DNA of 9,145 nucleotides from CAZCDM01 sp964497475 (GTDB lineage: Bacteria; Planctomycetota; Phycisphaerae; SM23-33): positions 1 through 9,145 of the forward strand of contig CAZCDM010000099.1 in NCBI GenBank assembly GCA_964497475.1, in the 5' to 3' direction. Below, piece by piece: positions 1-6,189 of the stretch. Made by a program: the position numbers and the translations under genes. Within the stretch, counting starts at the first letter, position 1; every line of letters starts with the position of its first letter. The notes under the pieces were generated by a model that ran no database searches, had not been told where the DNA came from, and saw only the letters and a list, made by a program, of their open reading frames with translations.

Positions 1-2094
1 CTAGGGCAGCTTGCGGATGTAGATGTTGGATATCTTGAACGAAGAGGCATACATGACATCGCGATTCTCAAACCCCACCGTTCTCATCGAGCCCGCCGCC
101 AGCGGGTAGTATTCCGACATGTTCTGGTCTTTGAAGACGTTCTCGTTATTGACATCGAGCGTAATGATCCTGCCTCGTCTGATCAGATGAAAGGCGTTGG
201 GCTGGCCGTAGTATTTCAGCTTGAGCTTTTTCGTCACGCTCCCACTGTCCTCGGCATAGGTGCTGCGGATTTCATCTCTACTCTGTTTGTAACGCAACCC
301 GCCGGAATGGTCATTCCAGGCCAGGTTACCGAATTTGATATATAACAGCATCGCTTTGGCGGGATGGTGGATCAGGGTGTAGTCGAATTTCATCTCGTAG
401 GCCGTGCCGAGATGGATATTGACCAGGATCAGCGGTAAATCGGTGCTGCTTCGGCCGATGATCGAACCATCTTCCCGTGGCGTCCAGAACCCGCGCTGGG
501 CGATGAAGCCACTGAGATACGCATCGGGCTTGAGGTGGACCCATTGGCCGGCCTGATAGTCGCGGGTCCATCGGGTGCGGGTGAGGCTGTCGAGGAGGTA
601 TTCCTTGACGAGCTGGTCGTCGCATTTCTTCAGCAGCGACTGGTAGAGTTCGATGGCCTGGTCGTACTTCCGGGCGTTGCGGAGCGTCAGGGCCTGGCGG
701 ATCTGGTCTTTGTGTTTGCTGGTAAACGCGGCTGTCGCCAGCCGGGCCTGACGGGGCAGGATCTTGGCCGCACCGAGCCAGTTGGGTTGGATTCGTGGCC
801 CGAGGTATTGGAGCATGGCCTGGGCATCGTCCCAGTGGCCGGTGCGCATTGCCATGCCCAGCAGGAAGGAGGCAGCGTTATCTTTCTTTGTCCGGTTGAC
901 CCCCGAGGCCAGGATTCCATCGACCGCCTCTTTGGCGTGATCGTAGACGCCGGGCTTTCTCCAGAAGCTGAAGTTCGTGTGGTAGTCGTTGGCGAGCTGC
1001 CACATGGCGGTGAGCAGAATCGAGGGCACGAAGGTGTCGTACCGCCCGGTTTCCTTGCACTCCAGCCCGAAGGCGTACGTCGCCTCCTCGCTGCCACCCC
1101 ATCGCGGGCGCAACGCCCAGAGCAGTTTGTCGTAGGCAGGGCGATAATCCAGCCGGGCCGCTACGGCGCGGTCGAACCACAGCCGGACCTCTTTCGGCGA
1201 GCCGAGACAAATGGTGATCATCTCGGCCGCGGCGATGGGCGATTTGGGGTCCAGCTCCCATGCCTTGGTGAAATGCTCGCGCGCTTTTTTGCGTCCTTCC
1301 TCGAAGCCGATCCATCCCTTTTCCTTGACGTCCCTGGCCCAGCCGCTGCCGCGGGCCTGCCAGGCCGCCTGGGTGAAGTAGGACCCCAGCAGAACATCTC
1401 GCGTTACCGGGTCGATGTCCTTGAGGTCTTTGATTCGTTCGTAAAATGACTTCTTATACTTGAACGGGATGGCATTGAGCGTATCCAGCACCATCTCGAT
1501 GTGCAGGTCGCGGTCGCCGGGCAGGAAGGTTTTGTCCCGGACATAGTCGACCATCGCATCGACGATCATTCCATGGAATCGCTCGCGAATATTTACTTCG
1601 CTGGTAGGCCAAAACGCATGATGCCTGATCCGATTGGTCGCCCACATTCGCAGCAGGGGTGGGTAGTCTCTATCAATCATCGTCAGCGCGATATCCGGCA
1701 GGAAGGTGGTCGAGAGGCTTGTCAGTTCGGCCAGATCCGCCTCTCGCGCCCACTGGTAGAGCAGGGTTGGCGACTCACAGCCCAGCAGGAAAAGTTCCAG
1801 CCCGCGGGCCGCAAGCTGCTTGTTGCTCGGCATGTCGGCGTGGGAGTTGTTGATACTCTCAATGACGACCTGGCGGAGGTAGGTTCGGACGGGCTCGTCC
1901 CAGCTGGGATGGTGAGGGCCTAACTGATCGTAGGCGTTGACAAGGTAATCCCCCAGCATCTTGATGCGCTGCTCTTCCACGTCGCCTATGGTGGGCACGT
2001 CGGGCCCGGCGGGGATTTCCGCCCCCAGCCAGCCCGTCCACGCCAGCAAGCACGCCGCCATCGCCACAACGCCGAATCGTTTGTGCGTTCGCAT
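1..2094 (-). CDS. Secreted TPR-like protein with C-terminal beta-sandwich domain, function unknown
   Basis: Predicted exported protein of 697 residues; I do not recognise a named family. Residues 1-25 form a signal peptide (MRTHKR, a hydrophobic stretch, then WLGA before Glu26). Residues 30-510 are largely helical; TPR-like pairs are visible near 268-295 (ARE-HFTKAWELDPKSPIAAAE) and 468-500 (RNARKYDQAIELYQSLLKK). A stretch near 306-335 (WFDRAVAARLDYRPAYDKLLWALRPRWGGS) resembles a PRWGGS segment I recall from bacterial TPR-type proteins. Residues about 515-697 look like a concanavalin-A-like/LamG or DUF1080-type beta-sandwich (alternating strands, FHLIRRGRIITLDVNNENVF). The ATG at 2094 is chosen over an in-frame TTG at 2121 because AAGGAG sits 6 bases upstream and the signal peptide then starts properly. 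It is last in a four-gene minus-strand set, 10 bases after its neighbour, which has the same layout. The stop codon is the first three bases of the window, so any terminator lies outside. No catalytic motif was recognised; binding or scaffold roles are as likely as enzymatic ones. Confidence 0.85.
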   Translation of the reverse strand: MRTHKRFGVVAMAACLLAWTGWLGAEIPAGPDVPTIGDVEEQRIKMLGDYLVNAYDQLGPHHPSWDEPVRTYLRQVVIESINNSHADMPSNKQLAARGLELFLLGCESPTLLYQWAREADLAELTSLSTTFLPDIALTMIDRDYPPLLRMWATNRIRHHAFWPTSEVNIRERFHGMIVDAMVDYVRDKTFLPGDRDLHIEMVLDTLNAIPFKYKKSFYERIKDLKDIDPVTRDVLLGSYFTQAAWQARGSGWARDVKEKGWIGFEEGRKKAREHFTKAWELDPKSPIAAAEMITICLGSPKEVRLWFDRAVAARLDYRPAYDKLLWALRPRWGGSEEATYAFGLECKETGRYDTFVPSILLTAMWQLANDYHTNFSFWRKPGVYDHAKEAVDGILASGVNRTKKDNAASFLLGMAMRTGHWDDAQAMLQYLGPRIQPNWLGAAKILPRQARLATAAFTSKHKDQIRQALTLRNARKYDQAIELYQSLLKKCDDQLVKEYLLDSLTRTRWTRDYQAGQWVHLKPDAYLSGFIAQRGFWTPREDGSIIGRSSTDLPLILVNIHLGTAYEMKFDYTLIHHPAKAMLLYIKFGNLAWNDHSGGLRYKQSRDEIRSTYAEDSGSVTKKLKLKYYGQPNAFHLIRRGRIITLDVNNENVFKDQNMSEYYPLAAGSMRTVGFENRDVMYASSFKISNIYIRKLP

Positions 2095-2100
2095 GGCAGG

Positions 2101-2107
2101 CTCCTTA
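2101..2107 (-). promoter_or_regulatory. Shine-Dalgarno site overlapping the upstream stop codon (TAAGGAG)
   Basis: On the minus strand TAAGGAG combines the TAA stop of the gene at 2105-3643 with a near-perfect AAGGAG ribosome site, 6 bases before the ATG at 2094. This decides the start of the downstream gene and suggests that the two secreted proteins are translated in a coupled way from one mRNA. Confidence 0.7.
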
Positions 2108-3643
2108 CGATCGGGGGGCAAAGGGCGAGGGGGTTTCAGACGGCGCGGGGGCGTCTCTGCTTTCGCGGACCTCGAAGTCCCAGAACTCCGTCAGCCCCGG
2201 TGACCAGCTGTCGCCTGCGGAAAAGTTCAATGTCGTCAGCAGGGGGTTTTTCTTCAGCATCCCCTGGCCGATCATGTTCCCGTCGGCATACCAGCGGAAA
2301 TTCTGGCCGATGCGTTCGATCGCCAGGCGAACCGGCTTGCCGTTATCGTAGGCATACTTGTCGCCGCGATACGTCTTGGCCCGATGGGGCAGGTAGTTCC
2401 GCGAGAAGCCTTCATTACCGATGTATGCCCCCGTGCCCCCCAGGTGAAGCCTCGGCCTCATGCCGTCGAGCTGATTGATCGTGAAGGCGATGTAAAAATT
2501 CCGCGGCAGCTTGTGCTTGAATACAATCGATCCGGGCCCGCGAACGCGGAACCGCCCCTGCGAAGTACGGGTGGCGTGGGCTTTGACGATCCGCCATTGC
2601 GAAAAGTCGTTGGCATGCAAGGCCGCCAAACCGACCAGGGCGCGGGCTTTGTTCTCGTTGAGCTTGGCCTGGGCGGGCTTGTCGAGCTTCGGCCGGGCCT
2701 GGTTGTACAGGGCGATCACATGGTTGAGAATCACCTCCCGCAACACGGGCGAGACGCGCGGGGTCAGTTCCTGCCAGCCCTCGGCCAGGGTAACCAGCTC
2801 GGCCGGGCTGAGGGACGCCTTGTTCTCCAGCTTGGCCAGGGCAACCCGTTCCGGCCGACCGCATCGGGCCAGATGGTTCATCGCATCGGCCCAGCGGCCC
2901 TTTTCCAGCATCAGCCCCCGGGCGACAGCCAGGTTCGCCTCGGCGTCCTCGGGATTGGTCTGGAGAGTTTTTTCCGCAGCGAAGAAATCCTTCGAGGCAG
3001 CCTTGCTGGCCTGGAGAGCTTGGTTGCGCCGTTCGGCCAGAGCGGTCAGCTCGGGCAGGTTCCGCTCCCGAGCCCAGGTGGTGACGGTATCCAGCAGGCC
3101 CTGGGCGAGATCGAACCGTCGGGCGCGGTCGGCCTGGTCGATGGTCTCCCAGCAGGCGTCGAGCACGCGGCCGAGTCGGCTGGGCCATTGCACCGGCGGG
3201 CCGATCTGCTGGAGCTTCTCCACCCGCCAGGCGAGCCAGTCGCTCTGGTAGTGCGTTTCCAGCCTGGCGTCGATTTGGCGAAACAGGTCGATGTACCCGC
3301 TGGCGGTGGCTGCGTCAGCGGCGGCCTGCAACAGCACGTATCGCGAGGCCGAATCGAGGCTGGCATCCTTGCTGTAGCCGAATACGTTCTCCGCCAGGGC
3401 TCGACGCTGCAGGACCGGCAGATCAACGTCGGCCTCGTCGAGAATGCTCTTCCACTGCTTTCGTGCGTTGGCCAGAGCTGCTTTATTCGGTACGGGCTGA
3501 GGTTTGACGGCCGGTTTGGCTGGCTTGGCAGGAGGCTTTTTCGCTGCCTTCTCCGCAGCCCCAGCCAGCGAGATCATGCAACACACCCAAGCAATACAAA
3601 GCACCGCCAGCCGAGTCGTTCGAAAACACACCACGTCGCGCAT
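2105..3643 (-). CDS. Secreted planctomycete-type helical-repeat protein with C-terminal LamG/DUF1080-like domain
   Basis: Predicted exported protein of 512 residues. A signal peptide occupies residues 1-29 (hydrophobic LAVLCIAWVCCMISL, cleavage likely after AGA). A Lys/Pro/Ala-rich linker follows at 31-55 (KKPPAKPAKPAVKPQPVP), typical of a flexible cell-envelope spacer. Residues 56-345 are helical: RYVLLQAAADAATASGYIDLF (101-121) and NPEDAEANLAVARGLMLEKGRWADAMNHLAR (230-260) match a unit I recall from many large planctomycete exported proteins. Residues about 348-493 form a concanavalin-A-like beta-sandwich (NFYIAFTINQLDG, GKPVRLAIERIGQNFRWYADGNMIG, WDFEVRES), followed by a Pro/Ser-rich tail. 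The ATG start has AAAGGA 8 bases upstream (3652-3657). It lies 70 bases after the TIM-barrel gene and 10 bases before a second secreted protein of the same layout. The C-terminal domain could bind glycans or act as a glycoside-cleaving domain; no catalytic residues could be assigned. Confidence 0.87.
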   Translation of the reverse strand: MRDVVCFRTTRLAVLCIAWVCCMISLAGAAEKAAKKPPAKPAKPAVKPQPVPNKAALANARKQWKSILDEADVDLPVLQRRALAENVFGYSKDASLDSASRYVLLQAAADAATASGYIDLFRQIDARLETHYQSDWLAWRVEKLQQIGPPVQWPSRLGRVLDACWETIDQADRARRFDLAQGLLDTVTTWARERNLPELTALAERRNQALQASKAASKDFFAAEKTLQTNPEDAEANLAVARGLMLEKGRWADAMNHLARCGRPERVALAKLENKASLSPAELVTLAEGWQELTPRVSPVLREVILNHVIALYNQARPKLDKPAQAKLNENKARALVGLAALHANDFSQWRIVKAHATRTSQGRFRVRGPGSIVFKHKLPRNFYIAFTINQLDGMRPRLHLGGTGAYIGNEGFSRNYLPHRAKTYRGDKYAYDNGKPVRLAIERIGQNFRWYADGNMIGQGMLKKNPLLTTLNFSAGDSWSPGLTEFWDFEVRESRDAPAPSETPSPFAPRS

Positions 3644-3713
3644 ACCGCCCGTCCTTTCCCGTTATGTAATCTGTATGGTCACACATCAAACCGGCGCGCG
3701 GGAGTTCCCCACA
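3644..3713 (-). promoter_or_regulatory. 70-base intergenic gap with a weak possible promoter
   Basis: This is the longest gap inside the minus-strand block and contains an AT-richer patch (3661-3690) than its surroundings. On the minus strand TTGATG (3684-3689) and CATAAC (3661-3666) are 17 bases apart, each matching 4 of 6 sigma70 consensus bases. The implied transcription start would fall inside the Shine-Dalgarno site (3652-3657), which argues against it. No convincing terminator hairpin is present, so read-through from the upstream enzymes is expected. Confidence 0.2.
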
Positions 3714-4517
3714 TTACCCGATGTGCAGTTCCTTCATGTAGCCCTTCATGGTTTCAACCTCGGCCGGCAGGTGCTGCTCCCACGGCGTCCACTTGATCCA
3801 CTCGCCGCTGATGAACCCTTCGTAGTCGATGGTCTTAAGCAGCTCCAGCGCACGGCGGTGGTCGATCGCGCCCGTGCCGATCGGCAGCATCTCCAGAGGC
3901 TCTTCCATGCAGCCGTCGTGAATGTGCAGGTGGCGGACATATTTTTTCAGCGCCTCGAAGGCTGAATCCATCGTCGCCCCGCCTATGCGGATCGGGTGCA
4001 TGATGTCCCAGTTGGCCCCGACGGCCGGGTGATTGACCTTCTCCAGCACGGCTGCGACGTGATCCGGATCGCACCAGTCGTCGTGCGTCTCAAAGCAGAC
4101 GATCACGCCGCGCTGGCCGGCATGGTCGGCCAGTTGCTTGAGCGACTCGGTCACCTGGTCGATCGCGTCGGCCCGGCTCATGCCCTCCGGCAGGGCCCCG
4201 CCGAAAACCCGCAGCCGACTGCACCCGACGTCGCCGGCCAGGTCGATCCGCTCGTGAGCCTGGGGGATGTACTGCTCGGCCTCGTCGGGGTTGGCGAAGC
4301 GGCAGCTCGTGGCCAGGCAGCAGCAGGCGATGTCGGCCTCGATAAACGCCGCTCGCATATCCTCCCGCTGGGCCGGCGTGGCCGAGACTTCCACACCGTG
4401 GGCGTGCTTGGAATCCAGGCGTGGTTCGATGCCGACATAGCCGAACCGCCTGGCGGCAGTGAAATTTTCTTCCAGTGTCAGCTCGGGGGTCGAAAAGGTC
4501 ATGAACGAGAGTTTCAT
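3714..4517 (-). CDS. Sugar phosphate isomerase/epimerase-like TIM barrel (AP endonuclease 2 / xylose isomerase-like fold)
   Basis: A 267-residue cytoplasmic protein of the xylose-isomerase-like TIM-barrel superfamily, whose members isomerise, epimerise or cleave sugars and related polyols using a divalent metal. The expected metal ligands are visible in order: Glu143 (CFETHDDW), Asp171 with His174 nearby (NWDIMHP), His198 (HLHIHDG) and Glu239 (SGEWIKW). Strand 1 reads KLSFMTF and strand 2 YVGIEPRL. Length and motif spacing are normal, so the enzyme looks intact. An unusual run of three cysteines (65-67) plus Cys72 follows strand 3. AGGAG at 4523-4527 lies 5 bases before the ATG. The gene starts 15 bases after the Gfo/Idh/MocA oxidoreductase; this pairing is common in inositol and rare-sugar pathways and in 3-keto-glycoside breakdown. 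The substrate cannot be named: 2-keto-inositol dehydratase, hydroxypyruvate isomerase, ketose epimerase and 3-keto-glycoside lyase relatives all share this fold. Confidence 0.9.
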   Translation of the reverse strand: MKLSFMTFSTPELTLEENFTAARRFGYVGIEPRLDSKHAHGVEVSATPAQREDMRAAFIEADIACCCLATSCRFANPDEAEQYIPQAHERIDLAGDVGCSRLRVFGGALPEGMSRADAIDQVTESLKQLADHAGQRGVIVCFETHDDWCDPDHVAAVLEKVNHPAVGANWDIMHPIRIGGATMDSAFEALKKYVRHLHIHDGCMEEPLEMLPIGTGAIDHRRALELLKTIDYEGFISGEWIKWTPWEQHLPAEVETMKGYMKELHIG

Positions 4518-4532
4518 CGGTGCTCCTGTAGT

Positions 4533-5570
4533 TCAGGTCAGGTGGACGACGGTGTCGGACTCGGCCGATTCGCGCACGGCGTCGAACAGGCCCGGCAGGG
4601 CGACGGCGTCGTCCATGGAAACGGGATAGGCCTTGCGCCCGGCCAGGGCGTCGGCCACTTCAATATAGATTTCGTCGGTATCGCCCCAGGTCGCTCCCTC
4701 GAGCGTTTCGGTCGTCACCTCGGGGTCGGTCGAAGCCATCGCGGCGTACCTGGTCGGATCGCTGGGGCGGGGCAGCTGCTGCTGCGCCAGGGTCAGCTCG
4801 CTGCCGCGGACGAGGATCGTCCCGCCCGTGCCCTGGATGTACCACTTGGGCAGATGCTCGACGGCGATGCTGAACTCGCCCATGACCACCGTGCCGCTGC
4901 TCATCGTGATCGTCGCCAGGAGGTTGTCCTCGGCATCGCCGGGGTTGACGCGCTGCAGGAGTCGGCCGAAGACGCTGGCGACCTCGCCCAGCCCGCCGGC
5001 CAGTTGCACCGGGGGGTCCAGCACGTGGGCACCCCAGTTCAGCAGGTAGCCGTCGCCGTATTTCCGCTCGGTCTGCCAGTCGTCGCGCGTCGCGAAGTTC
5101 TGGACGGTGTGGCGGATGAGGAAGACCTCGCCGATGGCGTTTTCGCTGAGCAGCTCGCCGATGCGGCGGTAGTTGCACCCCCATCGCGCCGGCAGCCAGC
5201 ACATCAGTTGCTTGCCCGCCTGCTCGGCCGCAGCGACCATACGCTGGGCTTCGTCGCGATTGACGCTCCAGGGCTTGGTTACCAGTACGTTCACGCCGGC
5301 GTTGAGGCAGTCGATGGCCATCTGGCAGTGCTGGTCGGTCCGCGTGACGATGACGACCAGGTCCAACTCCTCGGCGGCGAGCATCTCGTGGTCGTCGCCG
5401 TAGATCGCACAGCCATGCCGCTCGGCCGCCTGCTTCTGTCGCTCCAGGGCGATGTCGCATACGGCGACGACCTCAAAAGCGCTGGAATTCTCCAGCCCGC
5501 CGGCATGCATCGTGCTGCCATTTCGGCCGTAGCCGAGAATCGCCGCACGGAACGTCGTTTCGTTGCTCAT
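4533..5570 (-). CDS. Gfo/Idh/MocA family NAD(P)-dependent oxidoreductase
   Basis: A 345-residue cytoplasmic dehydrogenase, a usual length for the family. The N-terminal Rossmann fold has the dinucleotide motif GYGRNG (13-18) and an acidic Asp39 at the end of strand 2 (VVAVCDI), which usually favours NAD(H) over NADP(H). The family lysine motif, normally EKP, reads TKP (98-100), with Lys99 kept. The C-terminal alpha/beta domain begins near 125 and carries the substrate-site segment YLLNWGAHVLDPPVQLAGG (175-193), where the family usually has a conserved Asp and His. GGGAG at 5576-5580 lies 5 bases before the ATG. It is first of the minus-strand set and 15 bases ahead of the TIM-barrel gene, so the two probably act on the same sugar or polyol: one oxidises a ring hydroxyl, the other rearranges or cleaves the product. 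Specificity is not readable from sequence; inositol, glucose-type and glycoside oxidations all occur in this family. Confidence 0.92.
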   Translation of the reverse strand: MSNETTFRAAILGYGRNGSTMHAGGLENSSAFEVVAVCDIALERQKQAAERHGCAIYGDDHEMLAAEELDLVVIVTRTDQHCQMAIDCLNAGVNVLVTKPWSVNRDEAQRMVAAAEQAGKQLMCWLPARWGCNYRRIGELLSENAIGEVFLIRHTVQNFATRDDWQTERKYGDGYLLNWGAHVLDPPVQLAGGLGEVASVFGRLLQRVNPGDAEDNLLATITMSSGTVVMGEFSIAVEHLPKWYIQGTGGTILVRGSELTLAQQQLPRPSDPTRYAAMASTDPEVTTETLEGATWGDTDEIYIEVADALAGRKAYPVSMDDAVALPGLFDAVRESAESDTVVHLT

Positions 5571-5588
5571 GGTATCTCCCAGCGGGTT

Positions 5589-5617
5589 ACTCTACGGCCG
5601 GGCTGGGCTGGTTGCAA
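5589..5617 (-). promoter_or_regulatory. Possible sigma70-like promoter for the minus-strand four-gene set
   Basis: On the minus strand TTGCAA (5612-5617) and TAGAGT (5589-5594) are separated by exactly 17 bases; each matches 4 of 6 consensus bases. Transcription would start near 5582, leaving a short leader that still contains the GGGAG ribosome site of the oxidoreductase. It lies in the 103-base gap between the divergent oxidoreductase and msrB. No clear plus-strand promoter for msrB was seen in the same gap. Confidence 0.35.
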
Positions 5618-5673
5618 GGCTGCGCATCGACGATGGAACGGAACCATTGCTTCGCCCGGACCGTTGTAAGGGT

Positions 5674-6186
5674 ATGAAACGATTTGACACCCATGGTATG
5701 ACTGCGGTCGTAATCGGCCTGGCCCTGTGGTCAGGCTGCCAGACCCAACCCACCCAGCCGAAAGACTCCGCCATGACCGACCAGCCCGAATCCTCTGAGA
5801 ACATCTCCGACGAGCAGTGGAAGCAGAAGCTCGACCCAAAGGAGTTCCAGGTGCTCCGCTGCGCGGCGACCGAGCAGGCCTTTACGGGCAAGTACTGGGA
5901 CACGAAAACCCCCGGCGTCTACCGCTGTGCCGGCTGCGGCCAGGAACTCTACCGCTCCGAGACGAAGTACGATTCCGGCTCGGGCTGGCCGAGCTTCTAC
6001 GAGCCGATCACGCCCGGTGCGGTGACCTTCCATGAGGACACCAGCGGCGGCATGGTGCGCACGGAGGTACGGTGCGGCAAGTGCGGCGGGCATCTCGGGC
6101 ACGTCTTCGACGACGGCCCGCAGCCGACCTTCAAACGACACTGCATCAACTCCGTCAGCCTCGATCTCGACCCGGCCGAAGAGTAA
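5674..6186 (+). CDS. msrB: Peptide-methionine (R)-S-oxide reductase MsrB, probably an exported lipoprotein
   Basis: Reduces the R form of methionine sulfoxide in oxidised proteins. The SelR/MsrB domain spans about residues 46-166 of 170 and looks complete: LRCAATEQAFTGKYWD (61-76), zinc pairs Cys85/Cys88 (CAGC) and Cys134/Cys137 (CGKC), the GSGWPSFYEPI loop (102-112), GHLGHVFDDGP, and catalytic Cys157 in RHCINSVSL. Cys63 sits where many MsrBs have a resolving cysteine. The first 22 residues (MKRFDTHGMTAVVIGLALWSGC) look like a lipoprotein signal with Cys22 as lipid site, though Trp at -3 is unusual; a Gln/Pro/Ser-rich linker follows. The ATG at 5674 has only a poor, very close AAGGG. An in-frame start at 5563 would overlap the divergent oxidoreductase, and one at 5773 would give a cytosolic enzyme but lacks a ribosome site. 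Export suggests repair of envelope proteins. No MsrA is in the window. It is convergent with the glycosyltransferase, with a 3-base gap. Confidence 0.93.
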   Translation: MKRFDTHGMTAVVIGLALWSGCQTQPTQPKDSAMTDQPESSENISDEQWKQKLDPKEFQVLRCAATEQAFTGKYWDTKTPGVYRCAGCGQELYRSETKYDSGSGWPSFYEPITPGAVTFHEDTSGGMVRTEVRCGKCGGHLGHVFDDGPQPTFKRHCINSVSLDLDPAEE

Positions 6187-6189
6187 ACG

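Noticed and set aside
2032..2094. Lipid-attachment Cys15 in the first secreted protein
   Set aside because: The residues before Cys15 (Ala-Met-Ala-Ala) do not fit a lipobox and the hydrophobic segment would be cut short; ordinary cleavage after WLGA fits better.
2095..2121. A TTG start at 2121 extending the first secreted protein by nine residues
   Set aside because: The extension adds a charged stretch before a normal signal peptide and overlaps the upstream gene, while the ATG at 2094 has an excellent AAGGAG site.
3690..3713. GGGGAACTCCC as a terminator after the TIM-barrel gene
   Set aside because: The stem is only about four pairs including a G-T pair, and no T-run follows on the minus strand.
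2384..3796. A 470-residue plus-strand frame opposite the secreted helical protein
   Set aside because: It crosses two real genes and an intergenic gap, and has no domain, signal or ribosome site.
3996..5669. A 557-residue plus-strand frame opposite the oxidoreductase and TIM-barrel genes
   Set aside because: The opposite strand has two well-conserved enzymes with ribosome sites. This frame has no recognisable motif and exists because stop codons are rare in GC-rich antisense frames.
5563..5673. Longer msrB starting at 5563
   Set aside because: It would overlap the start of the divergent oxidoreductase. The extra 37 residues resemble translated non-coding DNA and would bury the export signal.
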